64,000 nt of DNA from Nitratireductor sp. GISD-1A_MAKvit (GTDB taxonomy: Bacteria; Pseudomonadota; Alphaproteobacteria; Rhizobiales; Rhizobiaceae). A program made the position numbers and the translations under genes. Each line of letters opens with the position of its first letter. Position 1 is the stretch's first letter. The stretch is taken from contig NZ_CP161920.1 in NCBI RefSeq assembly GCF_040819555.1, positions 3,223,001-3,287,000 of the forward strand. The letters are read 5' to 3'. Below, piece by piece: positions 35,098-44,992 of this stretch. The notes beneath the pieces are model-generated. The model was given only the letters and a program-made list of their open reading frames with translations. It was not told the DNA's origin and did not search any database.

Positions 35098-36966
35098 ATG
35101 ACCACAGCCCCCCGCACCATTCGCCAGCTCACCGATACCGTGATCAACCAGATCGCCGCTGGCGAGGTGATCGAGCGGCCCGCGAGTGTGGTGAAGGAGC
35201 TGGTGGAAAACGCGCTCGATGCGGGCTCAACGCGCATCGAGGTGGCGACAGCCGGCGGCGGGCTTTCGCTGATCCGCGTCACCGACAATGGTGGCGGCAT
35301 GCCGCCCGAAGAGCTGCCGCTCGCCGTCTCGCGCCATTGCACGTCGAAACTCACCGACGATATTCACGACATTCGCTCGCTCGGCTTTCGCGGCGAGGCG
35401 CTGCCCTCCATCGGCTCGGTGGCGCGGCTTTCGCTGCGCTCGCGGCCCGAAGGGGCCGACAGTGCGGCGGAGATTTCCGTCGAGGGCGGGCGCGTCTCGG
35501 CGGTGAAGCCAGTCGCCGCCAATCGCGGCACGACGGTGGAGGTGCGCGACCTCTTTTTCGCCACGCCCGCAAGGCTGAAATTCATGAAGAGCGAGCGCGC
35601 CGAAACCGCCGCCATCACCGAGGTGGTGAAGCGCATGGCGCTCGCCTTCCCGCAGGTGCGCTTCACGTTGACGGGCACAGACCGCAACACGCTGGAACTG
35701 CCCGCCGTGCCCGCCGATGGCGAGGGGCTTTTGCGCCGCATCGCGCAGGTGATGGGCCGCGACTTTGCCGAAAACACGCTGCCCATCGAGGCGGAGCGTG
35801 ACGGCGTCTCCCTTTCGGGTCATGCGTCGATCCCCTCCTTTTCGCGCGGCAATGCGATGCTGCAATATTTCTATGTGAATGGCCGGCCCGTGCGCGACAA
35901 GCTGCTCACCGGCGCCATTCGCGGCGCCTATATGGACGCGCTGCCGCGCGACCGGCATGCGGTGGCCGCGCTCTTCATCACGCTCGATCCGGCGCTGGTG
36001 GATGTCAATGTGCACCCGGCCAAGGCCGATGTGCGCTTTCGCGATCCGGGGCTGGTGCGCGGGCTGATCGTCGGCGCGATCCGCCATGCGCTGGAGATCA
36101 GCGGCATGCGCGCCTCCACCTCCGGGGCCGACGCCATGCTCGCCGCCTTTCAGCGGCCGGAACAGCGGGCAGAGGGCCACGCCGCGCCGCAGCGCTACAC
36201 ACCACCACCCCGCCCTGCGCAGCACCCCTCAGGCGGCTGGAGTGCGGCCACCTCCCCCACCCGGCCGCTGGAGATGAGCACGGCATCGGGCTTTGCCGAG
36301 CCCGGCCAGGCGGCGTTCGATGTGGGGGCGGCCCTTTCCGCCGATGCGCGCGCGGGCGAGGTGGAGGCGGCACCTGAGCTGATGCGCACCCCGCTCGGGG
36401 CCGCGCGGGCGCAGGTGCATGAGAATTACATCGTCGCGCAGACGGAGGATTCGCTGGTCATTGTCGACCAGCACGCCGCCCATGAGCGGCTTGTCTATGA
36501 AGCGCTGAAAGAGGCGCTGCACGCCCGCCCCCTCCCCGCGCAGATGCTGCTTTTGCCGGAGATTGTCGACCTTCCGGAGGAGGATGCCGACCGCCTCGCC
36601 GCCCATGCGGCGTTCCTCGCCCGGTTCGGGCTGGGGCTGGAGCGGTTTGGCCCGGGCGCCATTGCCGTGCGCGAAACGCCCTCCATGCTGGGCAAGGTGG
36701 ATGTGCCGCAGCTGGTGCGCGATCTTGCCGACGAGATTGCCGAAAACGACACCGCCGACACGCTGAAGGAACGGATCGACCACATCGCCGCCACCATGGC
36801 CTGTCATGGTTCGGTGCGGTCTGGCCGGCGGCTCAGGGCTGAAGAGATGAACGCGCTTCTGCGCCAGATGGAAGCCACCCCCGGCTCCGGCACGTGCAAT
36901 CACGGTCGCCCGACCTATATCGAGTTGAAGCTGACCGATATTGAGCGGCTGTTCGGGCGGCGGTGA
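35098..36966 (+). CDS. mutL: DNA mismatch repair protein MutL
   Basis: 622 residues. The N-terminal GHKL ATPase has [20 protein letters not shown] (Mg-binding Asn/Glu), DNGGGMP and [11 protein letters not shown] variable Pro/Ala-rich linker lies at about 340-430. The C-terminal domain has the endonuclease motif [12 protein letters not shown] (DQHAx2Ex4E) at about 458, plus CHGSVRSG and CNHGRPTY, so this MutL should nick DNA, unlike E. coli MutL. Start ATG 35098 is preceded by repeat DNA without a clear ribosome binding site. Confidence 0.97.
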   Translation: MTTAPRTIRQLTDTVINQIAAGEVIERPASVVKELVENALDAGSTRIEVATAGGGLSLIRVTDNGGGMPPEELPLAVSRHCTSKLTDDIHDIRSLGFRGEALPSIGSVARLSLRSRPEGADSAAEISVEGGRVSAVKPVAANRGTTVEVRDLFFATPARLKFMKSERAETAAITEVVKRMALAFPQVRFTLTGTDRNTLELPAVPADGEGLLRRIAQVMGRDFAENTLPIEAERDGVSLSGHASIPSFSRGNAMLQYFYVNGRPVRDKLLTGAIRGAYMDALPRDRHAVAALFITLDPALVDVNVHPAKADVRFRDPGLVRGLIVGAIRHALEISGMRASTSGADAMLAAFQRPEQRAEGHAAPQRYTPPPRPAQHPSGGWSAATSPTRPLEMSTASGFAEPGQAAFDVGAALSADARAGEVEAAPELMRTPLGAARAQVHENYIVAQTEDSLVIVDQHAAHERLVYEALKEALHARPLPAQMLLLPEIVDLPEEDADRLAAHAAFLARFGLGLERFGPGAIAVRETPSMLGKVDVPQLVRDLADEIAENDTADTLKERIDHIAATMACHGSVRSGRRLRAEEMNALLRQMEATPGSGTCNHGRPTYIELKLTDIERLFGRR

Positions 36967-37028
36967 GGCGACATGCTTGACCTTGGCCTCGAAATATGGC
37001 GCAAGGAACCCGATAAAAAGGTGACGCG

Positions 37029-37259
37029 ATGAACCGTTTTGAAGGACCCGGCGCGCGCGAGGCGCGCATTCGCTATCTGGATGGCGATTTTCAGGTGATG
37101 ACGCCCGGCGCTTTCGTGCGCTGCGCCGTCACCGAACAGCCGATCCAGCTCGACGATCTGAAATATTGGAGCGTCGCGCGGCAGGAACCCTATGTGAACG
37201 CCGAGACCTCGCTCGCGCGCGAGGTGGAAATGAACCCTGGGCTGAGAAAGCGCGGCTGA
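37029..37259 (+). CDS. DUF2093 family protein
   Basis: 76-residue cytosolic protein with the DUF2093 pattern: ARIRYLDGDFQVMTPGAFVRCAVT and PIQLDDLKYWSVARQEPYV. Conserved in Hyphomicrobiales next to lpxK or mutL; function unknown. ATG 37029 follows AAAAGGTGACGCG, a fair ribosome binding site. It is convergent with lpxK, only 1 base separating the stop codons. Confidence 0.85.
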   Translation: MNRFEGPGAREARIRYLDGDFQVMTPGAFVRCAVTEQPIQLDDLKYWSVARQEPYVNAETSLAREVEMNPGLRKRG

Positions 37260-37260
37260 T

Positions 37261-38301
37261 CTATCTCAGCGCGCGCGCGCGCCAGGCCTCGATCGTGCTT
37301 TCTACGATGGAGACCGGCATGTCGGGCGCGTCGAATTCGGCCTCCACCTGCAGCACGCGGCTTTTTTCGGCAAGCGCACCCAGCGCCTCGCGACCGCCCT
37401 TCAGCCGCACGAGATCCTTTTCGGTGGTGATGAGCTGAAGCCCGTCTTTTTCCGCTGCCGCCAGCAGATCGCGCGCCTCGTCATCGTCAAAGGGGTGGTG
37501 ATCGGGAAAGCTGCGCGCCTCCACCACCGTACCACCGGCTTCGGCCACGCTGTCGAAGAATTTTTTCGGGTTGCCGATCCCGGCGAAGGCAAGAAACCGC
37601 CCGCCCTTGATCGCGCGCACGCCACGCGGTCTGAGCCTGGCCTCAAACACCGGCCGCCCCGCCCGCGAGGCCCTGCGCACCACCCGGTCGGCCGCATTGC
37701 CCTCGCCCATGGTCAAAACCGCATCCGCATAGCGCAGCTGGTCCACCAGCGGCGCGCGCATGGGGCCGCCGGGGATGATGTGGCCATTGCCGAGTCCACG
37801 CCTGGCATCGATCACCATCACCGCATAATCCATGTGAATGCGCGCGCTCTGGAAGCCGTCATCCATGATGATGAAGTCGCAGCCAATCCCGATCAGCTCG
37901 CGCGCGCCCGTCAGTCGGTCGGGCGCCACCAGCGTCGGCGCGTGGCGCGCCAGGAGCAGGGGCTCATCGCCCACATGGCGCGACAGGTCCTTCCTCACAT
38001 TCACCAGATGCGCGCCTGCCATCGCGCTCCCTGCCATCGAGCCGCCATGGCCGCGCGTCAGGAAGCCGGGCTTGCGGCCAAGCATTTTCGCCTGTCTGGC
38101 AAGCGCGATGGAAACCGGTGTCTTGCCCTCGCCGCCAACGGTGAAATTGCCGACACACAATACCGGCGCGTCCACCTTTGCACGCTTTGCAGAGGCCATG
38201 CGGTAGCCGGCCACAAGGCCATAGAGCGCGGAAAGTGGCGAGAGGCTCCAGGCCCGCCAGTCGGCGGCCTCCCACCAGAATGGAGGTGCCTCGCTAGCCA
38301 T
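37261..38301 (-). CDS. lpxK: Tetraacyldisaccharide 4'-kinase
   Basis: 346-residue lipid A enzyme that phosphorylates the 4' position of the disaccharide precursor at the inner membrane. N-terminal membrane-associated helix (SPLSALYGLVAGYRM) and P-loop GNFTVGGEGKTPV; IMDDGFQSARIHMDYAVMVID and LTTEKDLVRL are family landmarks. ATG 38301 overlaps the end of waaA by 8 bases; a TTG at 38319 is in frame. Last gene of the envelope operon. Confidence 0.95.
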   Translation of the reverse strand: MASEAPPFWWEAADWRAWSLSPLSALYGLVAGYRMASAKRAKVDAPVLCVGNFTVGGEGKTPVSIALARQAKMLGRKPGFLTRGHGGSMAGSAMAGAHLVNVRKDLSRHVGDEPLLLARHAPTLVAPDRLTGARELIGIGCDFIIMDDGFQSARIHMDYAVMVIDARRGLGNGHIIPGGPMRAPLVDQLRYADAVLTMGEGNAADRVVRRASRAGRPVFEARLRPRGVRAIKGGRFLAFAGIGNPKKFFDSVAEAGGTVVEARSFPDHHPFDDDEARDLLAAAEKDGLQLITTEKDLVRLKGGREALGALAEKSRVLQVEAEFDAPDMPVSIVESTIEAWRARALR

Positions 38302-39613
38302 GCCCCTCGTCGCCCTCAAGCCTGCTCTTGACGATCAGCGGATGTATGTAGGGGTCGAGCGCCTGCAGCGTGCGGGTGAGCGCACCCGACATGTCGTCGA
38401 CAGCCGCTCGGCCGGCCTTGATCATGGTGCGGCGGGCCGAATAATTGTTGAGCAGAAAATTCACCCCACCGGCCAGCATCTCGCCGTCGCGCACCAGCCG
38501 TGCCCCGCCCGCATCGATCAGGCGGCGATAGGCATCGCGGAAATTCTGCACATTGCAGCCCGAAAGCACCGCCGTGCCCAGACGTGCCGGCTCGATCGGG
38601 TTCTGCCCGCCCGATTGCGCCAGAGAGCGCCCGACAAAGGCCACTTCCGTGAGTCTGAGATAGAGTCCCATTTCACCGATCGTATCGCCAAGCAGAATGT
38701 CGGTCTCCTTCAGCACCGTATCCTTACGGCTGCGCCGCGCGACCCTCAGCCCGCGAGACCTGAATTCCTCCTCCAGAACATCGGCGCGTTCGGGGTGGCG
38801 CGGCACGATGATCGTCAGCAGGTCCGGATGGCGGGCTTTCAGCTTTTCATGCACATCCGCGGCAACGGTCTCCTCACCCTCATGGGTGGAAACGGCAGCC
38901 CATGTTTCACGATCGCCGATCTGCTCTTCCAGCGTGGCCAGCGCTTCCGGCTCCACCGGCGGCGCATGGGTGTCGACCTTGAGATTGCCCGAGACGGTCA
39001 CCGGCCTTGCGCCCAGAGTGCGGAAGCGCTCGCCGTCCACCTCGGACTGCGCCACCACATGCGCAAGGTTCTCAAACAGCGCTTCTGCGAGAAAGGCGCG
39101 TTTTTCCCAGCGCGCGAACGACCGGTCGGAAAGGCGCCCGTTCACGAGCACCTGCGGCACACGCCGCGCGCCAAGCTCCAGAATGGTCATCGGCCATATC
39201 TCGGATTCCGCCATGATGGCCAGATCCGGCTGCCAGTGATTGAGAAAACGGCTGACCGCGGGCTTCAGGTCGAGCGGCACATACTGGTGAATGACCGCGC
39301 CGCCAAGCCGCTCCTCGGCCACCTGTGCGGATGTGACGGTTCCCGTGGTCAGAACGATGTTGATGCCGTAGCCGAGCAGATGCTCGATCAACCCGATCAC
39401 CGCCACCGTCTCTCCGACGCTGGCGGCGTGCACCCAGATCAACGGGCCGTCGGGTCTGGGATGGCCAGCCATCCCATAGCGTTCGTGGCGGCGCGCCCTG
39501 TCTTCCTTGCCCTTGCCCGCCCGCCAGACGATGTAGCCGCCGACAAGCGGGAAGGCGGCAGCACCCACCCAGCGATAGGTTGTGAGGATTGCACGCGCCC
39601 AGCGTTCACTCAT
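38294..39613 (-). CDS. waaA: 3-deoxy-D-manno-octulosonic acid transferase
   Basis: 439-residue GT30 glycosyltransferase that adds Kdo to lipid IVA. N-terminal membrane anchor, LIWVHAASVGETVAVIGL, TTGTVTSAQV, the AESEIWPMTILEL motif and FVGRSLAQSGGQNPIEPARLG are all typical. Encoded 3 bases after the DUF374 acyltransferase and overlapping lpxK, so the three genes are translationally linked. Confidence 0.96.
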   Translation of the reverse strand: MSERWARAILTTYRWVGAAAFPLVGGYIVWRAGKGKEDRARRHERYGMAGHPRPDGPLIWVHAASVGETVAVIGLIEHLLGYGINIVLTTGTVTSAQVAEERLGGAVIHQYVPLDLKPAVSRFLNHWQPDLAIMAESEIWPMTILELGARRVPQVLVNGRLSDRSFARWEKRAFLAEALFENLAHVVAQSEVDGERFRTLGARPVTVSGNLKVDTHAPPVEPEALATLEEQIGDRETWAAVSTHEGEETVAADVHEKLKARHPDLLTIIVPRHPERADVLEEEFRSRGLRVARRSRKDTVLKETDILLGDTIGEMGLYLRLTEVAFVGRSLAQSGGQNPIEPARLGTAVLSGCNVQNFRDAYRRLIDAGGARLVRDGEMLAGGVNFLLNNYSARRTMIKAGRAAVDDMSGALTRTLQALDPYIHPLIVKSRLEGDEGHG

Positions 39614-39616
39614 CGG

Positions 39617-40402
39617 TCAGGTACCGTCAACCAGAGCATAGGCCCGCCGGGTCGCCTCGTTGAGCGCGCTGGTCACTTCGCAGCGCTTTTCTTCCATGAC
39701 CGTCTCGTCCGCATCGGAGGCGACATAGATGGGATCGCCGAGGATCACGGCACTTTTGCCGAAGGGCAGATTGATGGTGGTCTTGTCCCAGGTCCGCTCC
39801 AGCACCTTGCGGCGGCTGGTGGCAATGGCGACAGGAACGATGGGACGGCCGGAGATCCGTGCCAGGGTCACGATGCCAAGCCCGGCTTCGCGTGGGGTCC
39901 CATGGGGAATGTCGGCGATCATTGCCACGTTGCAACCGCGATCTATGGTTTTTTTCAGCATGATCAGCGCCTTCGCGCCACCCTTGCGGACATCGCGCTC
40001 GCCCTTGCGGCCGCCCGATCCGCGCACGGTCTCAAACCCCAGTTTCTCGGCCACCAGCGCGTTCAGTTCCGCATCGGCACTGCGTGAAAAGAGGGCAACG
40101 ATCTTGTGCCTGCGGGGATTGATGGCCGGACCGAGAATGTGCTGCCCATGCCAGAGCGCTGCAATCGCCGGTGAGTGCGCATCGATTGCCGCCTGCAGGT
40201 CGTCAGATCCCTCCACACGCGGATTGGTGCGGTCGATCAGCCAGACGGCGCCAGCCATCACCGTCGCCAGCACCTGTTTCACGAAGCGCGACTTCGCAAG
40301 GGGCTTGCGGATGCGGCGCCACAACTCCTTCAGGGGGCGGCGGCCGGTCTTCTTTCGATTGGCGGCCATGGCAGGGGAAGGCGCACTCGCCTTGTTTTCC
40401 AT
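39617..40402 (-). CDS. DUF374 lysophospholipid acyltransferase-family protein
   Basis: 261 residues. The DUF374/LPLAT pattern is visible: AIAALWHGQHILGP (HxxxL acyltransferase-like box), LFSRSADAELNALVAEKLG, GSGGRKGERDVRKGGAKAL, IADIPHGTPREAGLG. Members lie upstream of waaA in many alphaproteobacteria and are thought to take part in lipid A acylation, but the exact acyl acceptor is uncertain. A basic N-terminus (residues 15-40) precedes the domain. Confidence 0.88.
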   Translation of the reverse strand: MENKASAPSPAMAANRKKTGRRPLKELWRRIRKPLAKSRFVKQVLATVMAGAVWLIDRTNPRVEGSDDLQAAIDAHSPAIAALWHGQHILGPAINPRRHKIVALFSRSADAELNALVAEKLGFETVRGSGGRKGERDVRKGGAKALIMLKKTIDRGCNVAMIADIPHGTPREAGLGIVTLARISGRPIVPVAIATSRRKVLERTWDKTTINLPFGKSAVILGDPIYVASDADETVMEEKRCEVTSALNEATRRAYALVDGT

Positions 40403-40455
40403 ATGCGGTTCCTTGCTAACCGGCGCTGCCTCGGGGTTGACCGGGGCCTGCCGGG

Positions 40456-40704
40456 CTATCCCCGTGTCTCGTCGGACGCAGGATCCAGCAGGCGATGGAG
40501 ATGAACGATGAAATAGCGCATATGCGCATTGTCAACGGTCTCCTGCGCCTTGGCGCGCCAGGCTTTTTCGGCGGATTTGTAATCAGGATAAATGCCGACG
40601 ATGTCGACATCGTCGAGATCGCGGAACGTGACCCCGGTCAACGACGTCAGTTCGCCGCCGAAGACCAGATGAAGAAGCTGGGAATTCTCTTTATTCTCGG
40701 ACAT
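40456..40704 (-). CDS. DUF4170 family protein
   Basis: 82-residue cytosolic protein starting MSENKENSQLLHLVFGGEL at ATG 40704 (the frame opens 18 bases upstream). DDVDIVGIYPDYKSAEKAWR and NAHMRYFIVHLHRLLDP match DUF4170, found in the same position next to the lipid A acyltransferase in related bacteria. Function unknown; conserved linkage suggests a role in envelope lipid synthesis. Confidence 0.85.
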   Translation of the reverse strand: MSENKENSQLLHLVFGGELTSLTGVTFRDLDDVDIVGIYPDYKSAEKAWRAKAQETVDNAHMRYFIVHLHRLLDPASDETRG

Positions 40705-40828
40705 GTCGAAGCCCATTTGCAAAGGAATGTGGCAATAAGCAAATCGCTAACCGCCCGTGTAGAGGAATTCCGGCGATTTTGGAACCGTTTAGACCGGCTT
40801 TCCCCGTTTCGGGACGTGTAGAACTCTG

Positions 40829-41629
40829 TCAGGACCCGCCTGTCAGAGCCTGTGTCATCGCATCAAGGAGCACGCCACTGCCAGCAGCAAGTGCTCCCTT
40901 CTTGGGATTTCCGGACGCATAGGAGAGAGCATTTCCCTGCGCATCCCGGATCGTGCCACCCGCTTCGCTCAGGATCACATCGGCTGCGGCCAGGTCCCAG
41001 TCATGCGAATTGGGTTTCACGAAAGTGGCGTCAAGCGCGCCACTGGCAACCATCGCAATGCGGTAGGCGAGTGAGGGAACATAGCCATGAGCCCTGTTTT
41101 TCCGCAAAACATCGGCTGGCAGTTCAGAGATCATGGCCTTGGGACCACCGATCACGAAGGCCTCGCCGGCAGGTTTCACCGCAAGAGCCTGTCCATTGCA
41201 GAATGCGCCTGCGCCCGCCAGCCCATGATAGGTTTCAGAAAGTGCGGGGCACTCCAGCACACCAACAACGCTCTTTCCGCGATGCACCACTCCAATGCTC
41301 ACGCACCATACCGGACGACCATCGATGAATGCCCTTGTTCCATCGATCGGATCGACGACAAACACTTTCTCGCGTTCGAGTTCCTGCTGTGCAAGCGCAG
41401 TTTCCTCCGAAAGCCAGCCATATTCGGGCCGCGCCGCCAGAAGCTCGGTCCGCAAAAACCGGTCGACAGCGTAATCGGCCTCACTGACCGGTGAATCACC
41501 CTCTTTCCACCACACTTCCGGATCGCGCCGAAAATATTTGAGTGCAATGTCGCCTGCCTGCCGCGCAGCTGTGGCAATCAGTTCGAGATCGGCCTGGAGC
41601 GACGGTTCGTGTGGTCTAGTTTCCGGCAA
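40829..41629 (-). CDS. Inositol monophosphatase-family phosphatase (CysQ-like)
   Basis: 266-residue Mg-dependent phosphatase. Metal motifs: WLSEETAL, DPIDGTRAFIDGRP (DPxDGT) and SHDWDLAAADVILSEAGG (WDxAAxxxI). Such proteins act on inositol monophosphate or on 3'(2'),5'-bisphosphate nucleotides; which one cannot be decided by eye. Overlaps the end of pmbA by 14 bases, so it is co-translated with it, and it precedes the lipid A genes on the same strand. Confidence 0.9.
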   Translation of the reverse strand: MPETRPHEPSLQADLELIATAARQAGDIALKYFRRDPEVWWKEGDSPVSEADYAVDRFLRTELLAARPEYGWLSEETALAQQELEREKVFVVDPIDGTRAFIDGRPVWCVSIGVVHRGKSVVGVLECPALSETYHGLAGAGAFCNGQALAVKPAGEAFVIGGPKAMISELPADVLRKNRAHGYVPSLAYRIAMVASGALDATFVKPNSHDWDLAAADVILSEAGGTIRDAQGNALSYASGNPKKGALAAGSGVLLDAMTQALTGGS

Positions 41630-42962
41630 GCGTCATGCCTTCCACAAGCAGGGTCGGAGCGGCCGTCCCGAAATTTCGGTCGATATCGCTGGCGGGTGTC
41701 ATGTTGAGGAACATGTCTTTCAGGTTCGAGGCGATGGTGACTTCCGAGACCGGATAGGTAATCGCGCCATTCTCGATCCAGAATCCGGCAGCACCACGAC
41801 TATATTCTCCGGTTACGAGATTGACCCCCTGCCCGAAAACCTCCGTCACATAGAATCCCGCCTTGATGCTCCCGATCAGTTCCTCCGGCGTCTGCTCACC
41901 AGGTTCAAGCGCCAGATTGGTCGAGGCGGGATTGACCGAGGAAGAACCGCGCACTCCGCGACCGTTTGTGTCCGGCAGGCCAAGCTGGCGAGCAACAGAG
42001 GTCGACAAAAACCAGTGTTTCAAAACACCATCTTCGATCATGACGAGCTTTTCTCCGGCCACGCCTTCCCCGTCGAAGGGACGGGAGGACGTGCCGCGCC
42101 GCCGCTGCGGGTCGTCCGTCACCACGATGCCGTCCGCCGCAACCTTCTCACCCATCAGATGGCGCAGAAAGCTCGATTTGCGCGCAACGGACGCGCCATT
42201 GATCGCGGAAGCGAGATGCCCCGCAATGCCGCGCGCCACGCGCGGATCGTAGACAACGGGATAGCGCCCGGTATCCACCTTTCGGGGGTTCAGCCGCCGC
42301 ACGGCCCGTTCAGCGGCATTGCGGCCGATCGTTTCAGGGCTTTCCAGATCGAGAAAATGAAGGCGCGAGGAATAATCGTAATCGCGCTCCATGCCGGTGC
42401 CTTCGCCCGCCACAACGCTGACCGAACGCGAGAAGCGTGTTGCTTCATAGGCCCCGATGAAGCCTTCCGACGTGGCAAGAACCAGACCGCCCAGACCGGC
42501 ACTGGCTCCACTGCCTGATGAATTGGTGACCCCGGCCACATCGAGGGCAGCCGCCTCTGCGGCCAGTGCATCCTCTTTCAGGCGCTCGGCGGAAATCTCC
42601 GTCGCGTCACAGAGGTCCAGATCGCGAACCTCACGCGCCAGTCTCTCACTGTCGGCCAGCCCCTGATAGGGATCCTCAGGCGAGGCTTTTGCCATGGCCA
42701 CAGCGCGCTCCGCGAGCGGGGCGGGATCCGCATTGGCGGGTGCTGAAACACTGGCGACCCGCTGCCCCACGAACACGCGCAGTGACATGTCATCGCTTTC
42801 CGATGCTTCGGTTCCTTCCACCTTGCCAAGGCGCACGGAGACGCTTCTGGAACGGGCGCGAACCACCACCGCATCGGAGGCGTCGGCTCCGGCTTTTTTC
42901 GCAGCCTCGACGAGGGCGACCACCCGGTCGGCCAGTTGCTTGTTTTCGGGTTTCTCTGTCAT
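41616..42962 (-). CDS. pmbA: TldD/PmbA-family metalloprotease subunit
   Basis: 448 residues of the PmbA/TldE type: SVSVRLGKVEGTEASESDDM near the N-terminus, TGRYPVVYDPRVARGIAGHL, RPFDGEGVAGEKLVMIEDG and FYVTEVFGQGVNLVTGEYSRG. As usual for PmbA it lacks the HExxxH zinc motif found in TldD, with which it forms a peptide-degrading complex. No tldD is present in the window. First gene of the minus-strand envelope operon. Confidence 0.93.
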   Translation of the reverse strand: MTEKPENKQLADRVVALVEAAKKAGADASDAVVVRARSRSVSVRLGKVEGTEASESDDMSLRVFVGQRVASVSAPANADPAPLAERAVAMAKASPEDPYQGLADSERLAREVRDLDLCDATEISAERLKEDALAAEAAALDVAGVTNSSGSGASAGLGGLVLATSEGFIGAYEATRFSRSVSVVAGEGTGMERDYDYSSRLHFLDLESPETIGRNAAERAVRRLNPRKVDTGRYPVVYDPRVARGIAGHLASAINGASVARKSSFLRHLMGEKVAADGIVVTDDPQRRRGTSSRPFDGEGVAGEKLVMIEDGVLKHWFLSTSVARQLGLPDTNGRGVRGSSSVNPASTNLALEPGEQTPEELIGSIKAGFYVTEVFGQGVNLVTGEYSRGAAGFWIENGAITYPVSEVTIASNLKDMFLNMTPASDIDRNFGTAAPTLLVEGMTLAGN

Positions 42963-43087
42963 CGCGTTCCTGGCCGGTTCTGCCTGAAAAAACTGTAGGC
43001 GTGCGGAATAACTGTCCGTTCCATTTATGATTCACCGCTCAGTTGTGCAATGGTAAGCTGAGATTCCCATGAAATGCCGGAGGGCCG

Positions 43088-44890
43088 ATGGCCGTCGAAG
43101 CTGCTGCACCGCTCTACTATGAACCCCTGCTGCTTCTGGGCGGGGCGGTGATTGCGGCGCCATTGTTTGCGCGTATCGGGCTCGGCACGATTCTGGGTTA
43201 TCTGGCTGCCGGCATCGCCATCGGCCCCGTTCTCCTGCTGATATCGGAGGGCGAGCAGCTGCTACATGTGGCAGAGCTGGGTGTCGTGCTTCTGCTGTTC
43301 ATTATCGGGCTGGAGCTGAAGCCCGCCCGCCTCTGGGCAATGCGGCGCAGCATATTCGGCATGGGGCTGATTCAGGTTGTCGTCACCGGCATCGCCCTTG
43401 CCATGGTCACCCTGTTGCTGACCGATTTCTCCTATGGGGCAGCGTTTGTGATTGGCTTTGGCCTTGCACTTTCGTCCACCGCTTTCGCCGTGCAGACGCT
43501 GGAATCGCAGGGTGCGCTCAACAGCCGGTACGGACAGACCTCATTTTCGATCCTTCTGTTTCAGGATCTGGCCATTGCTCCCCTTCTGGCGCTGGTTCCA
43601 CTGCTTTCCCCCGGCGGAGAAGGCGCCGATGCAATCAGCCTCGAACGGTTCGCGCTGGCCATCGCCAGCGTGGTGGCTCTCATCGCCGCGGGCCGTTACC
43701 TGCTCAACCCGCTTTTTCGAGTGATCGCCAACACCGGCGCAAAGGAGGTGATGATTGCCGCCGCCCTGCTCGTGGTTCTGGGCTCTGCGACCATCATGCA
43801 GATGGCCGGCCTTTCCATGGCACTTGGCGCCTTCATCGCAGGTGTTCTTTTGGCGGAGTCCTCGTTCCGTCATGAGCTGGAAGCCGATATCGAGCCGTTT
43901 CGCGGCATTCTTCTCGGCCTGTTTTTCATGGCGATCGGCCTGTCGCTCGATTTGAGGATCGTGCTGGAGAACTGGGTATCCATCCTGATTGCCGTTCCCA
44001 TACTGATGCTGGTGAAGGCGGTCATTCTCTACGGGATCAGCCGCAGCTTCGGCAACGATCACAACTGCGCCGTTCGCGTCGCAGCCCTGTTGCCGCAGGG
44101 CGGTGAGTTCGGGTTTGTCCTGTTCACGGCTGCCGCCTCCGCTTTCATCTTCCCCCAGTCGACCGCATCGCTGTTGATTGCCGTCGTTACCGTCTCCATG
44201 GCGCTCACCCCGCTCACCGTTCGGCTCGGCGAAATGCTGATCCGCAGCGAGCCGGCAGAAGAAATGGACGAGGATTTCGAGGGTGCCGGCACCGATGTCA
44301 TGATGATCGGCTTTTCCCGTTTCGGACAGATGGCCTCGCAGGTCCTGCTTTCGGGCGGAACGGATGTGACCATCATCGATCACTCGGCAGACCGTGTGCG
44401 TGCCGCCGAACGGTTCGGCTTTCGCATCTATTTCGGAGACGGGCGGCGCAAGGAGGTTCTGGAAGCGGCGGGCATCCGCCACACGAAGATTGTCGCCGTT
44501 TGCACCAATGGCGCGACGGCAACCGACCAGATCGTCGACCTGATCCGCGACGAGTTCCCGCATGTGCGTCTATACGTCCGGTCCTACGACCGTGCCCACA
44601 CGCTGTCGCTGCGCAGCCGCGACGTGGAGTACGAAATCCGTGAGACGGTGGAATCGGCGCTGCTGTTCGGCGGTATAACCCTTCAGGCGCTCGGCACCAG
44701 CGAGGAAATCGCCAGCGAAATCGTCGAGGATGTGCGCCGGCGTGACGAAGAGCGGCTGGCGATCCAGTCCGTCGAGGGTCTTTATGCCGGCAATGACAAG
44801 ATGCGCGTGCGTCCGGTCACGCCGGAGCCGCTCATCAAGCCGAACCGCGAGAGCCAGCGCATCGATCAGGATGACGAACCGGTGGGCTAG
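43088..44890 (+). CDS. KefB/KefC-type monovalent cation:proton antiporter
   Basis: 600 residues. The first about 385 form the CPA2 membrane domain with about 12 spans (LGVVLLLFIIGLELKP, LALSSTAFAVQTLE, GAFIAGVLLAESSFRHELEADIEPF). A RCK/TrkA-N domain from about 400 has DVMMIGFSRFGQMASQVL and TIIDHSADRVRAAERFGF. Probably exports potassium in exchange for protons. No KefF/KefG partner is nearby. Its TAG stop lies in the end of an R4 repeat. Confidence 0.92.
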   Translation: MAVEAAAPLYYEPLLLLGGAVIAAPLFARIGLGTILGYLAAGIAIGPVLLLISEGEQLLHVAELGVVLLLFIIGLELKPARLWAMRRSIFGMGLIQVVVTGIALAMVTLLLTDFSYGAAFVIGFGLALSSTAFAVQTLESQGALNSRYGQTSFSILLFQDLAIAPLLALVPLLSPGGEGADAISLERFALAIASVVALIAAGRYLLNPLFRVIANTGAKEVMIAAALLVVLGSATIMQMAGLSMALGAFIAGVLLAESSFRHELEADIEPFRGILLGLFFMAIGLSLDLRIVLENWVSILIAVPILMLVKAVILYGISRSFGNDHNCAVRVAALLPQGGEFGFVLFTAAASAFIFPQSTASLLIAVVTVSMALTPLTVRLGEMLIRSEPAEEMDEDFEGAGTDVMMIGFSRFGQMASQVLLSGGTDVTIIDHSADRVRAAERFGFRIYFGDGRRKEVLEAAGIRHTKIVAVCTNGATATDQIVDLIRDEFPHVRLYVRSYDRAHTLSLRSRDVEYEIRETVESALLFGGITLQALGTSEEIASEIVEDVRRRDEERLAIQSVEGLYAGNDKMRVRPVTPEPLIKPNRESQRIDQDDEPVG

Positions 44891-44992
44891 AGCGGTTCAC
44901 CGTTTCAGGGAAGCCCTGCTCCGCTCAATCCATCCGTTTTTCCGCATTTATGCGGACGTCACGTGATTCCACCTGACTGCCAAATGCTCTAG
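44887..44992 (-). repeat. R4 intergenic repeat, copy B, supplying both flanking stop codons
   Basis: The element is bounded by CTAGAGC on each strand (44887-44893 and, inverted, 44986-44992). The TAG of each end is the stop codon of the flanking convergent gene: kef antiporter (44888-44890) and patatin (44989-44991). Inside, on the minus strand, are CAGGTGGAATCACGTGACG, GCATAAATGCGGAAAA and TGAGCGGAGCAGGG. Confidence 0.75.
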
